DNA from: Davidsoniella eucalypti
Taxonomy: Eukaryota > Ascomycota > Sordariomycetes > Microascales > Ceratocystidaceae
Assembly: GCA_004009845.1 (NCBI GenBank)
Contig: RMBW01000036.1
Coordinates: forward strand, 1-64,000
Length of the DNA stretch: 64,000 bases
Reading direction: 5' to 3'
Shown here: piece after piece, positions 1 to 10,600 of the stretch
Numbering within the stretch: the stretch's first letter is position 1
How the letters are laid out: the number at the start of each line of letters is the position of its first letter
The notes under the pieces: generated by a model
What the model was told of the DNA's origin: nothing
Seen by the model: only the letters and a program-made list of their open reading frames with translations
The model's database searches: none
Made by a program: the position numbers and the translations under genes

Positions 1-1709
1 TCATAACCTGGTCTGGATCTGGAAAAATGATCCAGTGGAGCATCGACGGACAAATCAAGTCTACCTTCGATGTTCCGATCGATAATGTCGCAACTGGCTC
101 TGATCTGGAACCCGAAAACTTGCTCACCGTCACCAAGGCCACCAAGTCGGGCAAGCTGGTAGTGGCTGGTGATAAAATCGGCGTGTTGAAGGTCATCGAT
201 ATGGAAACTGGAAAGTGCTTACTAGACACCAAGGCACACTCTTCAGAAGTCCAGGGCATCACGATCTATGAAAACGAAAAGAGCAAAAAGCTTATCATCG
301 CTACTTGTGGACGTGACCGCACTACTCAGCTTTTCCACCGCGTTAGCAATGGTAGCATTCGCCATTTCCAAACACTCGAATTTGCTGCGAAAGTGGCCCA
401 GGTGTTGATACCCTCTCACGAGCGTATCTTGACTTGCTCACTTGACCGCACATTGCAGGTGCATGACCTCGTACCACGGAACTCTGATACCGAGGACTTG
501 GCTGCTGTGCCGTCACGGGTGATAACCCTCAAGGCATCACCAACGTCAATGACCATGGCCGATGACCCTAAGAGTCCCATGGTATTCATTTCGCTTCTTG
601 ACCGCTCTGTTTGCCAGTATGACCTCACCACTGGGCGAGTCATCAACACCTTCAAATGCATGGATGAGAGCGGTGTCGAGTCTGCGGTTCTAGAGCGTCT
701 GATCCTTGACCGCTCCTGTGGACGTGATCAGGAGCGTCTCCTTGGAGTGTCCAATACCGACAAGTCGGTTAGAGTGTATGATGCCACAAACGGCGCCTTC
801 CTAGGCCGCGAATGGGGCCACACTGAGGCGATCAATGGCCTGGCTCTGCTGAACATGGATGACAGTGATATGAAAGCTGCCACTGTTGCCTCTGATGGAA
901 CATTGATGCTATGGGCTGTAGAGCCTCAAGAGCCTTCATCTTCATCAACTAGTCGCGATTCCTCACCAGCCAAAGAACCCGCTATGACAACCCGACAACC
1001 TTTACGACGTGTCTTATCAAAGGCTGAGCTGGCAGAATACCAGAAACCTACCGCCGCTTCTGCAGGTCGCCGGTCGCCGCCACGGAGCTTAGGCCGTCGT
1101 ACATCTCGGCAATTCTTATCTGCAAACTTCAACAAGACCCCCCAGAGCCAAATCAACTCATCATCGGAGCCGATCAACGAAGATACACCATCAAAAAAGT
1201 TCACCATCAATATCAATGCTGCGTCTCGAGATGTTAGCCCGCCACCTAGTCCCCGCCGTAAGGTTTTCCGACGTCCATCTCTGCCTGCGCTCAACACTGC
1301 TAGCCGGAAGAAGAGCACTCCAAACCTCAACGGCTTCGGAAGCTTGAACATGGCTACCGAGCAGGCGTGTCGTACACTGCGTGCGTATCGTAAAAAGTTG
1401 GCTTCGACGGAGCCTATCAACCAGGTGACACTGGAAGAACTCGACCAGGAGCTTCGTCTGACAGTGTCAGCATTGAGCAACCGTGCTATTAGAAGTAAGG
1501 CTATGAATGAGTCGATGCTCAGCGGCCTACTAGATGAGTACTCAGAGCGTCTAGTCACTATGCTAGACGAGAAGCTTCGGCTGTCATTTCCGGCCGCACG
1601 TGACGACCGTAGCCGGGACAGATCTCGTGGCCGAGAAAGCCTCCTAGGGTTGGAAGACTCGGAGCGGCCACGGACGGCAAGTGGCGAGTCTAGCTTGACG
1701 CTAACGTGA
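1..1709 (+). CDS. WD40-repeat protein, WDR62/MAPKBP1-like (5' truncated by the window edge)
   Basis: The frame is open from base 3 through the in-frame ATG at 27 and stops with TGA at 1707-1709. Residues before that ATG (ITWSGSGK) already look like the end of a WD repeat, so the true start lies outside the window. The first ~300 residues hold several WD40 blades, for example GDKIGVLKVIDMETGKCL followed by AHSSEV and CGRDRT, and a late blade with WGHTEAINGLALL and VASDGTLMLW. The spacing and the 'GDK.G.L...AH..EV......A..GRDR' pattern resemble the second propeller of WDR62/MAPKBP1 scaffold proteins; this is family resemblance, not proof. The remaining ~260 residues are Ser/Pro/Arg-rich and disordered with SPPPSP-type sites, then a short helical stretch (EEL DQELRLTVSALSNRA region). 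It is probably a scaffold; the function in fungi is not known to me. No intron is visible here. It converges with the RRG9-like gene. Confidence 0.72.
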   Translation, partial: ITWSGSGKMIQWSIDGQIKSTFDVPIDNVATGSDLEPENLLTVTKATKSGKLVVAGDKIGVLKVIDMETGKCLLDTKAHSSEVQGITIYENEKSKKLIIATCGRDRTTQLFHRVSNGSIRHFQTLEFAAKVAQVLIPSHERILTCSLDRTLQVHDLVPRNSDTEDLAAVPSRVITLKASPTSMTMADDPKSPMVFISLLDRSVCQYDLTTGRVINTFKCMDESGVESAVLERLILDRSCGRDQERLLGVSNTDKSVRVYDATNGAFLGREWGHTEAINGLALLNMDDSDMKAATVASDGTLMLWAVEPQEPSSSSTSRDSSPAKEPAMTTRQPLRRVLSKAELAEYQKPTAASAGRRSPPRSLGRRTSRQFLSANFNKTPQSQINSSSEPINEDTPSKKFTININAASRDVSPPPSPRRKVFRRPSLPALNTASRKKSTPNLNGFGSLNMATEQACRTLRAYRKKLASTEPINQVTLEELDQELRLTVSALSNRAIRSKAMNESMLSGLLDEYSERLVTMLDEKLRLSFPAARDDRSRDRSRGRESLLGLEDSERPRTASGESSLTLT

Positions 1710-3111
1710 GATTGGCTTGTATGTCTGTTCTCCATTATCGTACTCAAATATCGGGATCATCGGATCTCTTTCCTTTCTTTTCTGTTCTTTGTTCTTACTA
1801 CACCCCATTTTCCTAGCGTGTGTCTATCGCGCGCCGGCGTTTCTTTCTTTGATATCTCCTTTTGGTGTTCTATCTTTTACTCACCTAACTGTCACTGAGA
1901 ATGTGCATGTCAGGTATCATATTTCTTGGTCCATTTTCTCTTTCCTTATTGTTTTTTTCTTAATCTTTTTTTTTTTTTTTTCATTATCAACTGTTCTTTC
2001 TTACAGGAAGAAAGAAACAGTGCTATCTTGGGACAAGTTTGCCATGAGCAACTTCTGTCATGTTTTTGTAGGTGGTGTTTAACTAACACGGTACATCTTG
2101 TGTTTTTTCCACCCTTTTTTTCTTTTCTTTTCTTTTTTTCTGTTTGGAGGATCTATTTCTTTAGGGTGGCGTTCATGGGTTTTCTTTTGTGTATTGGGCT
2201 AAGAGGAGGGCAATACGGGATTGCCCTCTGGAAACATCTACTTTTTTCTGTTTGTACTTTGAAGAATGGGTTCTTCTTTTGAAGAAGATGTTTTGGGTTA
2301 TATCTTTCGTTTTTTATCATTATCATTATCATTATTCTTGGGCGATAACAGTCAACGGCTCTCTTATAAGAGTTTCACTACATTCATCACCACATTCTTT
2401 TCTTTGTTGTATTCATTATTCCTTCATTTGACTTTTCTTCCATTCATTTTTCGTTTCTGTCGTTTTCGATTTTTTATCTTTGGATTTCCTTTTGTTTCTC
2501 TACCAAGGAATGACAATATGTGGGAATATAAAACGATGACAGCTGCTAGTGCTGTTTTAGCCAAACTATACATTCTTTGTGTCCTTTCTTGTTCCTTTTT
2601 TCCCAGTGATTTTTTTTCGTTTTGGAAAGCTCATTGACTGATAGATTTCATGTTTTATAACTTGTATTTCTATTCATTTCTTGTCTTGTATTTCTCTATA
2701 AAGTTAGTGGGCTAGAACGAACAGCTTACAAAAGGCATTCTTGTGTTTGCTATTCTCTAGATATTTCATATGTTCTGTTAAACGATAAACGTTAAAACCG
2801 TGTTCGTAATCGTATCGTTTTCATTATATTGTTTCTTAGATTCGTTATGGCACATAGATTCGTGAAACTATACTTATACAAGCGTTATATGCTAATGTTA
2901 CAAAAGACAGGTCATGTGCCTGTTGTGGACTAGATGCAAGGTTTGCCATTTCGTAGACTAAAGCCATATGAAAAAGCCAACAACCTCTTTCAAAATATTC
3001 CAGCTGTTCCTCATATCATACACTATGAGCCATATTGACTAGATGCCACGGCTCAATTCTTCCTTTTATTTTTTTCTCCTCCACTGGGATTGTCAAGCTT
3101 AGGGGCCCGTC
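1710..3111. other. Convergent 3' intergenic region, T-rich
   Basis: This 1.4-kb stretch lies between two converging genes. It is strongly T-rich on the plus strand (long T runs near 1960-1982 and 2105-2140), consistent with 3' UTR and termination sequence. It contains a short hexanucleotide repeat (TTATCA units) at about 2314-2334. An AATAAA hexamer on the minus strand near 3065-3070 lies about 45 nt past the stop of the minus-strand neighbour and could be its polyadenylation signal. No conserved reading frame is visible. Confidence 0.6.
2314..2334. repeat. Hexanucleotide microsatellite (TTATCA)n
   Basis: About three and a half tandem copies of a TTATCA unit lie in the T-rich 3' region of the WD40 gene. 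It is a simple-sequence repeat with no sign of function. Confidence 0.6.
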
Positions 3112-4779
3112 TTACACGATGTTACGACTAACAGTTCTCACACGGCTCTTACGACCCAAAGAGCCATCTTCATTTCTATCCCTATGACCGACTAGAGCTT
3201 GTTTGCGTTCATAATACTCCATAGAAGCACGTCTCTTCTTCTCCTCCCACGCATCGACACCGACGCCAGCGTCACGCCAAACCTTTGGGGGTTTAAGACC
3301 GAGGGCGGAATAGCGTTCCCAGACCTGCGTACCACGCTGGAACCAACGATTTTGAATATCCGCCATTTCATCCTCGGTAGGTTTCCACGAAGACCGTAGG
3401 ATACGACGCATGGCTTCGGGGGATAGTTTGAATTGATCGGAGAGGCGTGGGAGGGAATATTCTTCGGGGAACTGGGTATGTAAGGCACGGATTCCGGCCA
3501 TGGCGTCGGGGGATACGCGTTTGCGGGGGCGCCATCCTTCGGGGAATTTGGCTCGGAGTACTTCTTTTTGGATTTGCCAGTGTGGTCGTGTGTCTGGTTC
3601 TTCGTACTCTTTGTAGTCTCTGTTGCGGGCATATCGGCTTCCGGGTTTACTGGCATATGGTTGTTTCAGGTTATCGTAGGACTTGAGACTCTTGCTACTA
3701 CTACCGCTACTCTGGGTATTCTGGCTTGTTTTGGAGCCTCTGCTGTTGTCACGGCTGGAGAAAGCTTTGGGGCTTTCGCTATATTGGCCCTTGCTTTCGT
3801 AGCTGTTAGTCCTTGAGTCTTTGCCGTTGAGTTCCTTCCTGCCAAATTTATCGTTCTTCGAATTCCATTCCTTGGAACTCGCGAAGTCTTTGGAGTCCTT
3901 GAAATCCCTGACTGTGGCGGAAGAAAAAGTCGGCAAACGACGCTCGTTCGGACCCGGTTTTTCTTCTCTATATCGATCTCCAAATTGCATCATTAACCGC
4001 TGCTTCTTCTTCAAGAGGCGTCTCTGAAGACGCGCTTCTTCGGCTTCTTCCTCGGGAGTCAAAGGTACTGCTGGAGATTGGACACCTTTGCCACTGAGAC
4101 GGTCTTGTGTTTCTTGGGATTCGTAGCGCATAGTTGTGATTTCGGCGGGGCCGTCACCACTCAAGTCGACAACGACTTCAGATACACCTTCGTATTCGGG
4201 CTTGAGCCTGCGGAAGCGTGGAGGTAGGCGGCCAGGGAATCGTTCGCGGCCAATGTAGAAGAGGCTACCGTCCTCTTCTTCATTCGCGTTATTAGCGGCG
4301 ATGTTGGATGTATCGGATTGGTTGGCCGTTATTGTCGAGTGGACTTCGGCATCTGAACTAGATGATATCGGACTTGATAATTCCATCGTGGTGGGAGAGA
4401 CTAGGTCTTCAAAGATCGCATCCTGAGAGACAGGTTCAACAGTTGCCGATGGATCTAACTCAGGCGCTCCCTCAGTAGCAACTTCTAGCGTAGTGGCAGT
4501 GTCAACAGTTGTAGTTTCCACAACAGCAACATCGCCAGTTATATCTCCCGAGTCTTCATTGCTATCTACGATAGCGTCCTCAACATTCCCAGTGATGGTT
4601 CCTTCTTGGGTAGCCGTAGAAGGCAAGGGTGTCGGCACATCTGATCTCAAAAACGGCGACGTATAGAAAGACCGTGCAAGTGGCTGACGAGTAGATACCG
4701 ATGTCCGGGGAGCAGAAGCGTCGATGTGAATACGCGTAAAGCTCTGGGCCAGGCGAGATATGCGCAGGCTGCCAGCCAT
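3112..4779 (-). CDS. RRG9: Rrg9/neugrin-like mitochondrial protein
   Basis: A single exon of 555 codons. The N-terminus is rich in Arg, Ser and Thr with almost no acidic residues for ~45 residues (MAGSLRISRLAQ...RSFYTSPFLRS), fitting a mitochondrial targeting presequence. The conserved block is at roughly residues 397-490, with QIQKEVLRAKFPEGWRPRKR, SPDAMAGIRALHTQFPEEY and LSPEAMRRILRSSWKP, the signature of the Rrg9/neugrin family. In budding yeast Rrg9 is needed for respiratory growth and mitochondrial genome maintenance, and mammalian neugrin works with mitochondrial rRNA; here the role is inferred by homology. The centre (residues ~50-390) is low-complexity, acidic then Ser/Lys-rich, making the protein far longer than the yeast family member of about 214 residues. 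The ATG at 4779 is chosen because it opens the presequence. A MITE-like element lies about 420 bp upstream. Confidence 0.85.
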   Translation of the reverse strand: MAGSLRISRLAQSFTRIHIDASAPRTSVSTRQPLARSFYTSPFLRSDVPTPLPSTATQEGTITGNVEDAIVDSNEDSGDITGDVAVVETTTVDTATTLEVATEGAPELDPSATVEPVSQDAIFEDLVSPTTMELSSPISSSSDAEVHSTITANQSDTSNIAANNANEEEDGSLFYIGRERFPGRLPPRFRRLKPEYEGVSEVVVDLSGDGPAEITTMRYESQETQDRLSGKGVQSPAVPLTPEEEAEEARLQRRLLKKKQRLMMQFGDRYREEKPGPNERRLPTFSSATVRDFKDSKDFASSKEWNSKNDKFGRKELNGKDSRTNSYESKGQYSESPKAFSSRDNSRGSKTSQNTQSSGSSSKSLKSYDNLKQPYASKPGSRYARNRDYKEYEEPDTRPHWQIQKEVLRAKFPEGWRPRKRVSPDAMAGIRALHTQFPEEYSLPRLSDQFKLSPEAMRRILRSSWKPTEDEMADIQNRWFQRGTQVWERYSALGLKPPKVWRDAGVGVDAWEEKKRRASMEYYERKQALVGHRDRNEDGSLGRKSRVRTVSRNIV

Positions 4780-6790
4780 TATTCTAAGCTGGGTTGGTGG
4801 CAGCTATAGAGAAACAAGCCTCTAGATCGGGACGATAACACCTCTCGGCCAAGCTTTCTTGATATGCAGGCTCTGCAGGGTTTTGCTTACTGAAGGCGAT
4901 GGTGGTACAAGATGCCGCAGTACTAAGCGATCATCAACCGGACGGTGAGGCAGTTCAGTATGTATTTTATCAGGGCCTAGAAAGGTGGCGGTGAAAGCAA
5001 AAGGCGCAGCAATTTTGCGTGCCTAAACAAATCAAGGCATGTGAGTGAATTCACCGTTAGTATAAAAACTAAGAAAAATATCGTGATAATCTAGAGAGAC
5101 CTACAACCAAAAAAAAATTCCCGGCCAAAAATAAATGGGAATTTTGCCATTCTACAGGCTCTATCTAGCAGGGGTCACCGAAAAAAAAATATATACTAAG
5201 GCTGCCAGCTGGCATAGTGCTGTCAAGCTGTAAAATGTGTAGCATAATAAAACCGAAAAGATTGAACTGTGCATACTGAAAAATATACCTATAAGTGTAC
5301 TTTGACTCACTAAAGTTGCAACATTTGGCTGTGGTTCTGACATTATTACTATGAATATCTAACTTCATTTCCATCAAATGATGGCGATAATATAACAAAC
5401 TATGATGATATGTTTCAAAAATGATAAAGTAAATTTTTCCCAAGGACAATTTGATAGCACTCTGCCAGCTGGCAGCCTTAATATGGAGTACATTGTACCT
5501 TGAAGTCATCCCTTCTACAACCTTTCTATAGCTCCATAAGATAAATGAATTAAAAAAAAATATATATAAAAAAAACAACCTGTAGAATAAGAAGAGCCTG
5601 TAAAAACCTTCGCTATGATAAAAGCGGGGATTAGGTCTTCTTTAGGTTAAGTGACGATGGCAAAAGCGGAGCCTCTTCATTATCTGCTCCAACGCCTATT
5701 TATTTACTCTATCATTTTACGTCTTTATGTGAATCACGTGTAAGGTACGCCTAAAACGTTAAAAACAAATAATTACATGTTATGTTAAACTAGGGTTGAT
5801 GGACAGAGGCCACATTATATTTGACTTTATCTTTTGATATTACTTTTTACTGTCACTAGTATAAGATTGTCAGGATACGTGAGACAATCCAAAACCGACT
5901 GGCTTCTTTGCCTCTTCAATATATCGAATTCAATCTGCTAGAATACACTATATTAAGGGCTGTTATCTCCTATATCAGAAAGCCAATATATCAATCTGGA
6001 TTCTCAAGAAACAGACGAATGCTCTCTCTTCTGTATGGCTTAGTTTGGTCAGGCGATCTCATGACGATGACTTGTACAAATGACTCGGTGCTCATGTCCC
6101 GGCCCAGCCAATCAGTGCCCAGTCAGTGAAAGTCAAGTATAGTATCTGTCTCTTCTGGTGGGATGTAGGAAATATTTACTGAGGGAACGTAGGGTCAGCT
6201 GAAATTGTGCTATTAAGCTGCTAAACAGCTGCTACATATGTTATTGTCATCGTGTAATCCGACAGACTCGTACAAGAACGTAGAGACTGCGGAAAACATG
6301 ACGTCAGCGCGGCGTTAATACGTGCGGTTGGTTGTACGGTGGTCAGTTATCAATGTATACAGATCTAGACTGGCGATCACATTATGGAATTTCACAGGTA
6401 GAAGAAACACTTGTAAAATCATGCAGACAGTAGTATATTGGAAAGTTTAGTTATTTGAATACCAGGATAAATTATGATGGCTCTATGGATAGCATCAATT
6501 CTATAACAGTCATAATGACTTTCAGACAGAAGATCACATGTTCCCCGAAACGCCAGGCAATAGTCAAAAGCTGCTCTGTAGAGCCAGATAGATGAAACGA
6601 ATGATAATGAGAAGATAATGTCCCAAGAAGAAGAAGAAAAGAAAGACAAAAAACGAAAGGCTAAAAGCAAGGATAAGAACTGCGCCTGTATATAACCCAT
6701 ATTGAAACGCCGCAAACCCAGAAGACAGAAATAATACACAAAGATGATTAGTTACAAGGAAAGCAAAAGACATGTGAGGTAAACACATGC
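4780..6790. other. Intergenic region containing a MITE-like element
   Basis: A 2-kb AT-rich spacer upstream of RRG9 and downstream of the calcipressin gene, both on the minus strand. It holds the inverted-repeat element at 5197-5480 and an E-box-containing sequence near 5721-5740 that recurs near 22.28 kb. Short reading frames here lack composition or similarity suggesting genes. Confidence 0.55.
5197..5480. mobile_element. MITE-like element with ~35-bp terminal inverted repeats
   Basis: The left end (5197-5214) reads TAAGGCTGCCAGCTGGCA, and the right end (5463-5480) is its exact reverse complement, 18 of 18 bases. Extending inward, the match continues to 5231 on the left and 5446 on the right with 31 of 35 bases identical. 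The outermost TA on both ends could be a TA target-site duplication, as for Tc1/mariner-type elements. The 284-bp element is AT-rich inside and has no coding capacity. This is the structure expected of a miniature inverted-repeat transposable element. No second copy is visible in the window, so mobility is inferred from structure alone. Confidence 0.6.
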
Positions 6791-7627
6791 TTAGCAGTCC
6801 TCCATCAGCTCGACTGGGGGGCGCATAGTGTGTGCCATGATGGGCTTGGGGGCCGAAAAGCCCTCGCAATCCTGAGTAGTATCTTCGACAGCGATGCAAG
6901 GCAGCATCTGATCCGAGTGGCCGTGTTGCTCAGGGTGCCAGATCAGAGTTGAGCTACGCGAGCGCATCTTAGGAGCGAACTCATTCTGGAAGGCAGTCTG
7001 CATGTCGACATCAACGGGAGACAGCGGCGAGTCGAGCAGAGCAGCAGCCGGGCCAGGAGCATTCTGGTTCAGCTTAGCCAAAGCCTCGGCAAGATCGTCA
7101 GCGTGCACCTTCTTGTTGGGGGCATCCTCCATGCGCATCTCCCAGCCGACGGGGGGCGAGGGTGGGGGTGAGATGAAGAAGAGCTTGCCGGCATCGGGCA
7201 GAGCTAGGTGCTCGTCGCGCGGCGCAAAGCCGGAGTTGTTGACGGGGATGGCGGAGCCAAAGTAGACGCGGGTGCGGTTACCCATGATCAGCTCGCCGTC
7301 CCATACAGAGCGCACCTGCTTAGCAACCTCCTCGTCCTGGAACGAGACCATGATGCGGCGGAACGAGCGCAGAGGCGACCAGGTGTTGATGCGGGCAGTC
7401 TGCTCAATCAGGGCGCGGATAGAGGCCAGGTTCTCGGGGTTGAAGATGGCCACATCGTCGAGGTTGGTGAGGAGCAGAGTGTTGGTGATGGGCGCTGGCT
7501 GCGACATGGTGCGGATAGAAGATAGGTCGAGACTCAGCTTGTTGGAGCCGCGGCGGGAAGTCAGAGACGTCGGGCTGTGGGGGGGAGTTGAAGAAGCGGC
7601 AATCGAGGTGGTGGAAATAGGGTTCAT
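6791..7627 (-). CDS. RCN1: Calcipressin (calcineurin regulator, RCAN family)
   Basis: A single exon of 278 codons. The core has the RRM-like calcipressin fold: TNTLLLTNLDDVAIFNPENL near residue 50, RIMVSFQDEEVAKQVR, then NRTRVYFGSA. This is followed by the family signature LFFISPPPSPPVGWEMR and EDAPNK at about residues 147-170, whose SP repeat is the part phosphorylated in known calcipressins. The C-terminus ends RPPVELMEDC. Calcipressins bind and modulate calcineurin, the Ca2+/calmodulin phosphatase, in the cytosol. The N-terminal ~40 residues are Ser/Pro-rich. The ATG at 7627 is the first in frame; a second ATG 40 codons later (MSQPAP) is an alternative start. The leader just upstream carries two GGGTTAGGGTT-like telobox motifs around 7697-7712. 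The upstream intergenic region is unusually long. Confidence 0.9.
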   Translation of the reverse strand: MNPISTTSIAASSTPPHSPTSLTSRRGSNKLSLDLSSIRTMSQPAPITNTLLLTNLDDVAIFNPENLASIRALIEQTARINTWSPLRSFRRIMVSFQDEEVAKQVRSVWDGELIMGNRTRVYFGSAIPVNNSGFAPRDEHLALPDAGKLFFISPPPSPPVGWEMRMEDAPNKKVHADDLAEALAKLNQNAPGPAAALLDSPLSPVDVDMQTAFQNEFAPKMRSRSSTLIWHPEQHGHSDQMLPCIAVEDTTQDCEGFSAPKPIMAHTMRPPVELMEDC

Positions 7628-10600
7628 GATGAAGAAAGACGAAACAACGTTTGTGATGGAAGAAACGGGGGTTAGATATAGTTGTAAAAGCCCAAAGAAG
7701 GGTTAGGGTTGGTTGATAAAGTTGATGGTGGAGAATGAGTAAGCAATATAAGAGAAGCGGGCTTTAAGAAGGAATTGGACAGCTTAGAGAAGAAGTAAAA
7801 TTGCTTTGATGATGAAGGAAAGGCTTCAAAACTTCTGGAGCTCATGGAGCGGCAGGCCGCAGATATTATACTCGACAGCTGAGGTGCCAAGTGCAGATCG
7901 TTAGTTGTACTTACTAAGAGATGTCTTTGCGGGCTTCTCTATCAACCCAATTTCAGGCGAAAGGCACAGGCGCAGTCGCCAAAATGCACTGGTTTTGAAG
8001 CTTAGCCTGTGTGGATAAATTGGCTGAATTAATTGGCCGTCTTGGTGTATTGCTGCGCAAAAAAGCATCGCAAACACCCCAGCAGCCAAAAAAATAACAA
8101 GTCAACACATCCATGTTTTTTTGTTTCCCATAATAAGTAATAAATTGTATTTATTTTTATTTTAGCTTGAACCATCTCACTGCTGTTCTTCGCTTCCCAA
8201 ACCAGCTAAGCTGGCCAATAATTTACAACCAACTGGGCTGTGCAAAGCAGGACACGGAAAAAAAGTAGAGAAGCTTGGCTACTTGATCGGACTTGCCATC
8301 GAGGCTTGGAGAGCCACCAGAGCCAAAGGGCTTCTATTTTTTTCTTTCGTTGTTATTCTTTACGCCTTTCTCTCTTGTACAGGCACATATATGCAACACG
8401 TTCTTCGGGGTGAACGAACGCTCTGTCGTAGCTTTCTAGCGCAAGAACACTCCATGGCTCGTTTAACGATATCTTGTATGGGAAACTGGAGAGTGCCATA
8501 CTAACCGTGTGGATTAGCGAGGGATCATGCTGTTGCTGTTGCTTATTGCCTGGAACCACGATGGCAAGTCATATATCTCCTCCGCCTTGGGGGACATGGC
8601 TCATCCGTCGTCTGATCACAGCAAGCAACAGCGGTGACAACTCTACTCTCTATACTACGAAGTGGATGGACAGGCGTTGAACAAGGCGATGAGGGAAATC
8701 ACCCGCGAACATCACAGCCAGCCAACAAACATGGTAGCAAATAATACCCTAGGACTACTTCTCAAAGGCCACAAGATTTAGCCATGTGTGTAAGGCTGTC
8801 TCATACGGCATCGTTGGCCAAGTTCTTCTTGCCGCCACTTGATGGCCCTGTGGCCCTGTCTTGTCTGGCTAGCCACTAGCCATCCAGTGGTTTGAAGGCT
8901 GGAGAAAAAAGCCTCCGGTTTTGTGTGGTGCCCGAACAAGAAGGCAAGTAATAACGTAATACATACATGTACACATGCAAACGGCCTGTTTTGCAATGAC
9001 AAGAAAAAATATGCACTTTGATCACATAACTATATCGTGTTCACTGTGTTCTTACACACAACACGTCGGCAATGCAGGTCAGTTTTCAGGGAAAAAACAA
9101 TACCAAAAACCAGAGAAATAAACTGTATCTAGTACGTCAATTAGTGGTTGAGGCTTAGTGAATAAAGCCATAGGCCGCTGATTGAGCCTTCTCCGTTTTC
9201 AGGCCCAGCTGGCATTGTCGTGAGGCTTTGCTTTAGTTGATGAAGCTTGTAGAGAGCCCTCTTTTACCGTCTTGTCTTGCTGCCTCCCGCTTATAACTAA
9301 GGAATAGAAAACCAAACCAAAGAAAAATAACCTTTGTAAAAGCCACTGAAACTTCTAAGCATGGCGCAAACAACCCAAAGACTTTGGATCTTTCTTATCC
9401 CTGTGAATAGGCTATGCTCGTTCCACTGTAAACTCCCACCTTGCATATTAGTACAGCTAAATACAGGGGGATCTGCGAGTGTTTATAGCGCTGCCTAGAG
9501 CGCTGCCTCCTAGCCCTAACCCTAGTAGTGAACAATGAGCTAAACATTTGATAGAAGATGACGACAGCATTGCTATACGATCGTTACAAGGCAAATCTAA
9601 AGGAAAAAAAAATAATCTCACGTGTCAAAGTAAGCAGTTCTCAGAAAAGAAGGCAAGCCATAAAGAGAAATAGGGAATGATAACCTAGAAACGGCTGCTT
9701 CCAGCACATCCGAATTCTTCATGTACAGTAAGTATATTAATAATATCAGTGACCGGCGAGTTTGACAGACAATGTGCCGATTTGAGGAGGCGCCATAATT
9801 GTCATGTACATCGAAGGCATTTGAACAGAAACTACAAAAACAACCTGCCAGACCGATTTCTGCACATTAGTAAGATTGTAACATGAAGATAAGTTCGGAT
9901 GTCATGGACAAATAAAGTAATGTATGTCGGTGCTACATTGATTTTGCCAGCTCACCTGCAGTAAACAACAGGAAGGAATAGGAGAAACTACCGGCTTGTT
10001 CACTCTTCACTCTCCTGTACATTCCTTATTGCATTTGGCCACACGCTGTATACAATATTTGTCGGTGTAGCATTTGCACTGTTCTGCGCATTTATTACTA
10101 TAAGATTACTGTGCCTTGCCGCTGAGCTGATTTCATTGCCACATCGAGTAATTTTTTTACGAGTATACAGATACATATAAAAACCCAATGTCTTGTATAT
10201 TGACAACTCCTGATAGTGTCTATAGGACAAGATACTAACATCTATCTGTACTTGACAAGGGTTACATATTCTTTTGTCCTCTCTTGAAATCGAGTTGTTT
10301 CTGATTCCCTCCAGCACAGCCTCCAAGGATCTGTTTCTCCTATGTTTCGTTGCAGTATCGTGATAATGTAGGAGTAGAAGGAAAAAAAGGTCATTTGGTT
10401 AGCATGTCCATAGACATTATTTCTCAACGGCTGGAACCTTTTTTTCTGCCTTCTTTGGTCGTACCTTGCCGTCCAATCATGGAAGCTGGATTCGGGCGCT
10501 TGAGGGAACCTTCAAGGATATGAGAAACTTATAGGATTGAATCGATAGCATCCAGAGAATAACGTCCGGGAGCAAGCTAGACAAGACATCTAAATGTGAC

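Noticed and set aside
1717..2637. Overlapping plus-strand frames rich in Phe and Leu
   Set aside because: They are products of T-rich 3' sequence after the WD40 gene; composition is not protein-like.
9509..9527. CCCTAACCCTAG resembling telomeric repeat, with similar single motifs near 7700, 20240, 54790 and 57040
   Set aside because: Only one or two units each; may be telobox promoter elements but not a telomere or interstitial array.
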